Of a DNA stretch of 64,000 nucleotides, positions 57,582 through 64,000 are shown piece after piece. The notes under the pieces were generated by a model. The model was given only the letters and a program-made list of their open reading frames with translations. It searched no databases and was not told where the DNA came from. Positions within the stretch are counted from its first letter, which is position 1; each line of letters opens with the position of its first letter. The DNA is from Sarocladium kiliense. Lineage: Eukaryota; Ascomycota; Sordariomycetes; Hypocreales; Sarocladiaceae. The stretch covers positions 2,046,001 to 2,110,000 of the forward strand of contig JAUZTG010000016.1 in assembly GCA_030734395.1 (NCBI GenBank). The letters run 5' to 3'. The position numbers and the translations under genes were made by a program.

Positions 57582-57835
57582 AAGGTGCGGGACCCAAAAA
57601 CGTCGGAAACGGGCTGTTGAGAGGAACCGAAAGAACCAGCGATGTATACGAAGGAATAACTGCGTACATCTAGTGTTAAGCATCGGGACGGAAAAAAAGG
57701 GAAGAAAATCAGAATCGCTTTGTCAATATAGTTGACACCAATGGACATTTTAGATACCCAACGCCGATATATAATGCCGCTTTTGTAGACAATCTATCCA
57801 ACTTCCATGCAATTAAGTCGTGATTCATCAGCTTT

Positions 57836-59842
57836 TCAGGCAACCTGAGCAGAATCGGTCTCCTCGTCGTCGTTCATATCAACCACCTTGGCCCCTTCGG
57901 GAGGGAAGTGAGAAAATAAGAGTACGGACATGCCAATCATGGCGACAGCAGCGTTGCAGAAGAATGTGGCATATGCTTTGCCCACATCGGCCAAGCTGGC
58001 AAAAATGAAACCGAAACATCCTTGGGTAGCCAACCTCGCGATGTTCTCTACCAGAGTCACAGCATTGAGAGCATCTGCACGTTGCGAGTCGGAACACATC
58101 TCTGTGATGACGCCCTTAGCAGCTGGTGCTGAGCCGGAGCCAAATGGCAAGAGAAAAGCCGCTGTAGTGACGGTCAGCAAGTTGTATAGTGTAAAAGGCA
58201 ACGTTGATCACCTACCAAGATAAATGTGCCAACGCTCTGTTGCGAACGCAGCGATGGTGGTCATGAGGCCATCCACGACCAGACTCCACCGGAGAAACAC
58301 GAGATCAAATGCAGGCGATTCATCTTCCTTCCCCGTATGCTTGACCCTTGCTGGCTCGACAGGCTCCTGATCGACCTGTTCTCCCGCCTCAGGCATGTCA
58401 AACCTGCCCGGGTCTGTTGGCAACAGCTTCGTTGCGTCATCACTTTCCTCGACATCGTTCGCAACAATCGTTGTTCCACGGCTATTAAGAGTACTTCCAC
58501 TTGCTGAGTTTGTAGGCGCCCCGTCATCAGGGGCGGTGTCAACGTTTGATTGGGCAGATGGGCCGCTTTCCTGGTCAGGCTCGGCAGGCGGCTTTGTCGT
58601 TGTGGACATTCGCCTGCGGCCCCATCCGATGATTCGTGGGAAGAGCAACATCAAGAAGAAGCCACGAACGAAAGCAAACTCAGCCATCAGCCACCCGTTG
58701 TCACCTTGATTGAACTCGAACGCAGCGGTAGCGTACATCTGAATCAACAACGGAACGTAGCCCGTCGCAAGCTGGTCCTGGTCAGCCAAATCACGCGTGG
58801 AAACTTGTCACGCTGAACCTACCACTGCTAGAAAAATGCCACCACAAAGGAAGATAACGCCATAGTGCTTCTTCGTACGCCCATCAGCAAGCCTCAATTG
58901 CTGAGGTGAGAGAATCTTAAGCGGAGCCAGAAAGCCAGAGATCCCGCTTCGGGCAGGCTGTGTGCCATCGTTCATAGACTCGGGTGAGATGTACGGAATA
59001 CACAGGCGCGCATAGATCGCTGCGACCAGGAACGAGACGAAGGCGACATCAAAGGGAGCGCGGATTTCGATCGCTTCGCCAATCATACCGCCAGCCAGGA
59101 AACCGATGCCCTGGCCCATCATAATGGCACCCTGGAGCTTTCCGAAGACCGCTGTTCGTTTCGATGGCTCAACGACTTCACCAGCAATGATGTTGACGAC
59201 AAGACTAAGATGACCCATGAATTAGTAACGTAACCAAAGTGAAACTTTTTAGTAGCTCGCGGCCTACATATAGCCAACAGGGCCTCCGAGGATTGTGATC
59301 AGCTGGGTGCACTGGATGATGTTGATTCCAGTTCGCTTTCCAGCCATCACACCAACGATCTGTGCAAGGACACGAATGGCCGGAACAATAGTCTGCTGAA
59401 GCAGAGCCGATCGAGGGCCGAACCTCTTAACCAACCAGCCTGTGATAAATAGATTCAATGTGCCACAAAGCGTGGTAGACATTCCAAGAATACTGAATTG
59501 GGTTGCGGTGGCGGCAGTCACAGCATCGACGCTACAGCGGTCACCGGTGCCTTCGTATGGTGGATGAGAGTCATAGTAAGTTTCACACTCCATAAGATGG
59601 AAGACATAGAACAATCTGTAAGATGAATGATCAGCAACGGTATCGAGATCGTGGACTGAATCGCTGGCTTACGGAACTTGGGTGTAGCTGAATGATAAGG
59701 TGATGAGGAATCCAGCCAGCAATATCCGGTTCTCAACACCGAAGAGTCTGGCGAAGCGAGAGCTGGACTCTCCTGTATTGTCACTATCGGCATCCTTTCG
59801 TCGATTCACCAGTAGTGGCGTGGTTTCATTGCCTGGTGCCAT
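57836..59842 (-). CDS. MFS transporter, substrate unknown
   Basis: A 12-helix major facilitator of 593 residues from exons 59842-59673, 59615-59268, 59204-58823, 58771-58216 and 58161-57836. Phases close. The N-terminus has ETTPLLVNRR, common in vacuolar and plasma-membrane MFS proteins (EXXXLL-like sorting motif). The first half has FYVFHLMECETYY, GTLNLFITGWLVKRFGPRSALL and GPVGY. Helices 6 and 7 are separated by a long cytosolic loop of ~120 residues rich in Ser, Asp, Glu and Pro. The C-terminal half has DLVFLRWSLVVDGLMTTIAAF and GFIFASLADVGKAY. The family cannot be narrowed. The loop length sets it apart from sugar porters. Confidence 0.82.
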
Positions 59843-61236
59843 GGTCGCAAATGTCGTTTATCGTGATCATCCCAAGAGCGGTGTCAAGGAAGGAAGATGA
59901 GGATTCGATTTTCGGAGCCGGGCCGGACGCGATAACGAACCAGAGGGGCAAAAAAAGTGTCAGGCTCGCTTTGTCTCCGTAGTTATTTGCGCCGAGCCCG
60001 GAGGCTATCAAACCTTCCTGATAGGCGTTAGTGAGGGGCGTTTGGTTGCATTGCCCGCATGTGTCCAGTCGGTAATAACGTCGATGGTGCTGCCGGGTCC
60101 AGCCGCAGCGGGAGCTCTGTCCTACAGTGATGTTGGTGGAGGCTAAGTATTTGCTTGCTTGAAATGCAGCTGTCACGACTGCGGCAGAGCTTCGAATGAT
60201 GCAAGATAACAATGGAAAATGCTGACGATGATGGAAGGTCTCCAGGGCCGGAACATGGCATTCTTGGATGGAGGTTCCAACGCCTGATTCATTGCATTGT
60301 GATCGTAGACGTTGATCAGTCACCGATGGCTGACATGTACTCCGTAGAGGACTGGCGACGGAAAGAGACTGGCATGATATCCAGCACTGTCCGTGTCGCC
60401 AGTTCGGGGTGACGGGGAGACGTGATGCGGGGCTGTGGTCTCGAGCAGTGAGTGAAGGAGGAGGGGGTCGACTGCTCACTGTCAGCTCCTTCCCTGGACT
60501 GTGGTTGAGATGAGGCAGGACAAGCCAGTTCAGGTGCAGTCTGCCTGCCTCGGGTCACCTAACGGTTCGCAAACCCAAATCACCAAAGGCTTCATTCTTG
60601 GGCACTAAGACATGGCCTAGGGACGACCGGCTGTCCCGGCCTTCCTGTCGTCTTGACCAGCTGACGCCTGCAGTTCCGTGCAGCACTGCCCTGGCCTTGA
60701 CCGTTGATATATCCATAGAACATATGGTCTCGTCCTGCTTCCCGATCCAGCCTGTCACGCCAGCCTCCTTCAACAGTATGACTCCAGAGTCTCAGCCAAC
60801 TGCCCAAGAGCAATCTGCGAACTACCTCTGTCCCCAGCTAAACCCTTGTTCGTCGACCCCTGGGCGTCATGATCTCTATTGCAGCCCAGCCGCTAACCAA
60901 TGTCTCTAGTGACCAATTGACCGCTGACGGCCACTCGCGAGCGACCAACCTCATTCTCCCCCACCCACACCCACCACATCCCTTCCGCGCATCCCGTCGC
61001 ACTCCTCCGCCTTGCAGGGCAGGCTGACCGATGCTGCTGACCTCTCCACACCTTCGCGCCGTGGGTAGCTGGTTAGTGGTGAGAAAACATTCTTTACCTC
61101 TCTTTTTCCTCCTGCGACCCTTCGCTTGCTGCAGAACTTGACCTCCCTCAGTCACCGGCTATCGAGTGCTGAACACCGGCGACTAGGTACCCCTCAAGAA
61201 GACTTCCTTGGCCGCACGCAGCCTATTTCGCCCATC
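59843..61236. other. Divergent intergenic region
   Basis: Divergent promoters of the MFS gene (minus) and the Sec14-like gene (plus). A CT-rich leader lies at ~60930-61236. ORFs up to 217 codons in both strands show no domain. Confidence 0.5.
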
Positions 61237-62732
61237 ATGTCTTCGGATGGCGCGGCTACGATCCCCGCCACGCCTGTCAAGTCAGCTACGTCTGCCAGCG
61301 ACATCGGCTACCCTAACGGCCACCTTGGTCACCTCAGTCCTCACCAAGAGGAAGCCTTCCAACAATTCAAACAAGTTCTCACCGAGCGCGAACTCTACAA
61401 GCCTGGGCCTCCCCCTTCTCATGACGATCCCCTGTTACTGTAAGTGGCCTCGCCTGCCGATGCGCCATGTCGCATGCTGCCATAAGAAGCCTGACTGACA
61501 CAAATTGCTTTTTTAAGGAGATACCTTCGTGCGCGGAGATGGGTTGTCGAGGATGCGTATAAGCAATTCAATGACACCGAAGCCTGGCGCAAGGCGAACG
61601 ATATCGATGTTCTCTACCATACAATCGAGGTCGATGCCTACGAGCAAAGCCGCCGGCTGGTACGTCTTTACGGGAACTTACGATCGCGCGGTCGAGAGGT
61701 TAGATCATTGCTAACATTCCCATACCGTAGTATCCGCAGTGGACAGGACGCCGTGATCGTCGCGGCATTCCCCTCTACGTCTTCGAGATTCAGCACCTTG
61801 ACAGTAAGACGGTGAGCGAGTACGAGCGCATCGGCGCGAAGTCTACTTTCTCCGACGCGAAAACAGACGGCAAGACAAACCCCGGCCTACTGCGCCTCTT
61901 CTCTCTATACGAGAACCTTACCCGTTTCAATATGCCATTCTGCACGCAACTACCCGATCGAGAGTTTCCCGACGTGCCTATCACGATGAGCACCAATATT
62001 GTCGATGTGTCAAACGTTGGTCTAAAGCAATTTTGGAACCTCAAGAACCACATGCAAGTTGCCTCACAGCTTGCGACAGCGCATTACCCGGAGACACTTG
62101 ATCGTATCTTCATTATCGGCGCGCCTTTCTTCTTTGGCACAGTCTGGGGATGGATCAAGCGATGGTTCGATCCCATTACTGTCTCCAAGATCTTTATCCT
62201 TAACGCCAACGAGGTGAAGCCCACCCTTGAAAGCTTCATTGACGTGCGGAACATCCCTAAGAAGTATGGAGGAGAGCTGGACTTCGAATGGGGTCAGCTG
62301 AGTGTTCCTGACCCAGCATGGGAGGGCATTGTTCAGTGGGAGAATGGCAACACCCGATTCCCTTCCGGGCCACTGCTGTGGGAGGAGATTGAGGATGGCA
62401 AGAGGTTGGCGTGTATCGGCTACGGGCGTATAGACGGAAAGGACAGGCACCAGACCATCTGCACCATTCCCAAGAACTTCGTCATGCCCAATGCATCGGC
62501 TCCAGCTGAACCGGCCTCCAACGAACCAACAGGTACGGCCGAGTCAATAACAAGCACCGGTGAAACGACTGCTGTTCCCACCCCAGCAAACGCTAGCGAG
62601 AGCGCGCCGAAGACAGAAGCCGCTATTACAAGCGGAGCGGCCGTTGAAGGCTTGACGCTCGATGATGAGAAGAAGGCCGTCAAGCAGGCGAATGAGACAG
62701 GGGCTGCTCCCGTTCCGGCCACTGTTGCCTGA
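61237..62732 (+). CDS. Sec14/CRAL-TRIO phosphatidylinositol transfer-like protein
   Basis: Binds and exchanges phospholipids between membranes. Exons 61237-61439, 61518-61659 and 61731-62732 give 448 residues. The N-terminal CRAL-TRIO-N helices are LSPHQEEAFQQFKQVL and LRYLRARRWVVEDAYKQF. The lipid-binding domain starts at YPQWTGRRDRRGIPLYVFE and runs through MSTNIVDVSNVGLKQFWNL, DRIFIIGAPFFFGTVWGWIK and NIPKKYGGELDF. A long Ala, Thr, Glu-rich tail of ~100 residues with TAESITSTGETT follows, unlike yeast Sec14 (304 residues) and closer to longer fungal homologues. No transmembrane helix. An upstream in-frame extension to 61126 has no ATG at its beginning. Confidence 0.88.
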
Positions 62733-63102
62733 GCCACGGCGATAACGAGTGTTGAGTCGTATTCTTGAGGATGATCTTGCGCGAACGCATTGGGGATTCT
62801 TTTGGCGACGTTGATAACCTTCTTCTTGTTCTTCTACTTGATCTTCTCACCATTGCATCTGCACCGGGTCCGGACACGATATCCTGTTGCGAGGTGTTTT
62901 TTGCCTTTCTGTCCTACTTCTACATCATAGCTCATGCATATAGCTCTAGATGATATCTTCTTTATGCCTCCCATACCACTATTCTATAACAAATACACCA
63001 TCATCCGGTACAAGCCGGCAAACCGTCTAACTCTAGCAAATGCCGATCGTCGTTCCATCAGGTGCCTCGATCTCTAGTCTTCTGTCTTTCCGTTTATGCA
63101 AC
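62733..63102. other. Convergent intergenic region
   Basis: 3' flanks of the Sec14-like gene (plus) and MDP1 (minus). No gene is seen. Confidence 0.5.
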
Positions 63103-63774
63103 TCAGTTGCCATGGCCTCTTCTCCTTCGCCACTCTTCTACCCCTTTCTCTACCTCCTTCCATGTAACCCCGTCCCTCACCAACCACATCGTCACACCTA
63201 AGGACTCCGTGTCCCGATTCCTAGCTTCATCATCGAAGAACAGCATGTCTTCATACTTGATCCCTGTGCGCTTATGAATGGCCTCGAAGTGCTTGATCTT
63301 GCTGCTCGGGTAGATCTCCAGCCCCGCGTCAAATGCATCAAGCGCTTTTCTCGCACCCACTGCTGCTGACTTTGGAGCATCATCGCTGCCGGGGTCTTCT
63401 GCCGCCTGCGCGGGGAGATGTAAGATCTTGAGGAGGGTTTTGGCGAGCGCCGGGGCGTGTGTTCGTGATGCGACGGCGGTCTTTATACCCGCTTGAGGCA
63501 GTGTCTGGAGGATTGCTGGGACGTCATCATAGAAGCCGTAGGTCTCGCCGTATTTGTCGACGGCGGACGAGCAGGATGAAGAAGAGGCGTTTGGCGAGGG
63601 CTTTAGAGGCGGTGTGACGTGGGTATCGACCCAGAAGGCCCAGAGTGTGTAGTCGAGGTCGAAGACGATGAGTTTGGGGGCTGGAGAGGTGAGGTACTGA
63701 GGGAGAGATGAGGATGTGGCGGGGTCGGCGTTCAGGTTGAGGAGTGACCCGGATCGCTTTGTGAGTTTAGGCAT
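63103..63774 (-). CDS. Magnesium-dependent phosphatase-1 (MDP1), HAD family
   Basis: A small HAD-superfamily phosphatase of 223 residues, intronless, acting on phosphotyrosine, fructosamine-phosphate or related compounds in the family. The nucleophile motif DLDYT (after KLIVFDLDYTLWAFWVDTH) gives Asp as nucleophile. Then FYDDVPAILQTLPQAG, VASRTHAP (motif II-like Ser/Thr), and HFEAIHKRTGIKYEDMLFFDDEARN (the DDE of motif IV). The family usually has ~165-200 residues. The extra length comes from a Ser-rich insert (SPNASSSSCSS) and an N-terminal 30-residue lead. No targeting signal is visible. Confidence 0.9.
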   Translation of the reverse strand: MPKLTKRSGSLLNLNADPATSSSLPQYLTSPAPKLIVFDLDYTLWAFWVDTHVTPPLKPSPNASSSSCSSAVDKYGETYGFYDDVPAILQTLPQAGIKTAVASRTHAPALAKTLLKILHLPAQAAEDPGSDDAPKSAAVGARKALDAFDAGLEIYPSSKIKHFEAIHKRTGIKYEDMLFFDDEARNRDTESLGVTMWLVRDGVTWKEVEKGVEEWRRRRGHGN

Positions 63775-64000
63775 GGTCGCGAATACGAGGAGTAGGAGGA
63801 GGCGGGGGAGGGAAAGGATCGGGAATGTTGACAGTCAAACAGCGGCGAGTGAGAATTTCATGATTCAGTGCGGGAGTACCTTAGTGAGGCAACCCGAAAT
63901 GACGTCGCAGCGTGGGCTACTGTCCCGGCCTGGTGGTGCACAGAGCCAAAACATCGGCCAGCGGTGTTAGCGTCATGCAGTTGACCACAGGCTCAAACAG
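63775..64000. other. Intergenic at window end
   Basis: Upstream region of MDP1, running off the window. No gene is visible. Confidence 0.5.

Overview
This is genomic DNA from a filamentous ascomycete (Pezizomycotina). The evidence is many short introns (about 45-145 nt) with GT..AG ends and CTAAC/CTGAC-like branch points, roughly one gene per 3 kb on both strands, fungal families such as a GH10 xylanase, an ENA-type P-ATPase, a Pth11-like rhodopsin-fold protein and an Arb1 homologue, and TATA boxes 80-130 nt before the start codons of accessory genes. Dothideomycetes is a guess only. I recognised no tRNA, rRNA, transposon, CRISPR array or telomeric repeat. Where exon boundaries are given, I read them by eye and checked that the reading phase closes.

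Left third (1-19 kb), accessory and catabolic genes. In order: an anion:cation-symporter MFS permease; a Cys-rich single-pass membrane protein; a short-chain dehydrogenase; a zinc alcohol dehydrogenase; a secreted Dcr2-like calcineurin-type phosphoesterase (minus); a metallo-beta-lactamase-like protein whose metal motif looks broken; a secreted GH10 xylanase; and an aldo/keto reductase (minus). Spacing is wide (0.4-2.8 kb). Nothing proves they form one cluster.

Middle (20-50 kb), mostly housekeeping. It holds the DEAH helicase Prp22/DHX8 (minus), a Pth11-like seven-helix protein (minus), a hemerythrin-domain protein, a Pmp3-type proteolipid with a long tail, an Argonaute-chaperone subunit Arb1 (minus), inositol polyphosphate multikinase, the polyadenylation factor/RNA kinase Clp1, an ENA-type sodium ATPase and valyl-tRNA synthetase (11 exons).

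Right part (50-64 kb). A 25-residue metallothionein is split over three exons at 52.16-52.37 kb. It is too short and too fragmented for ordinary ORF calling. It is followed by myo-inositol oxygenase, a TDT-family (Mae1/Ssu1-like) transporter, an MFS transporter (minus), a Sec14/CRAL-TRIO protein and a magnesium-dependent phosphatase-1 (minus).

I did not find a convincing new multi-gene system. The observations most worth following are the cryptic metallothionein gene, the MBL-fold protein without its usual histidines, the Arb1 homologue, the PPxY-tailed Pmp3 protein, and the upstream ORF that ends two bases before the valyl-tRNA synthetase start.
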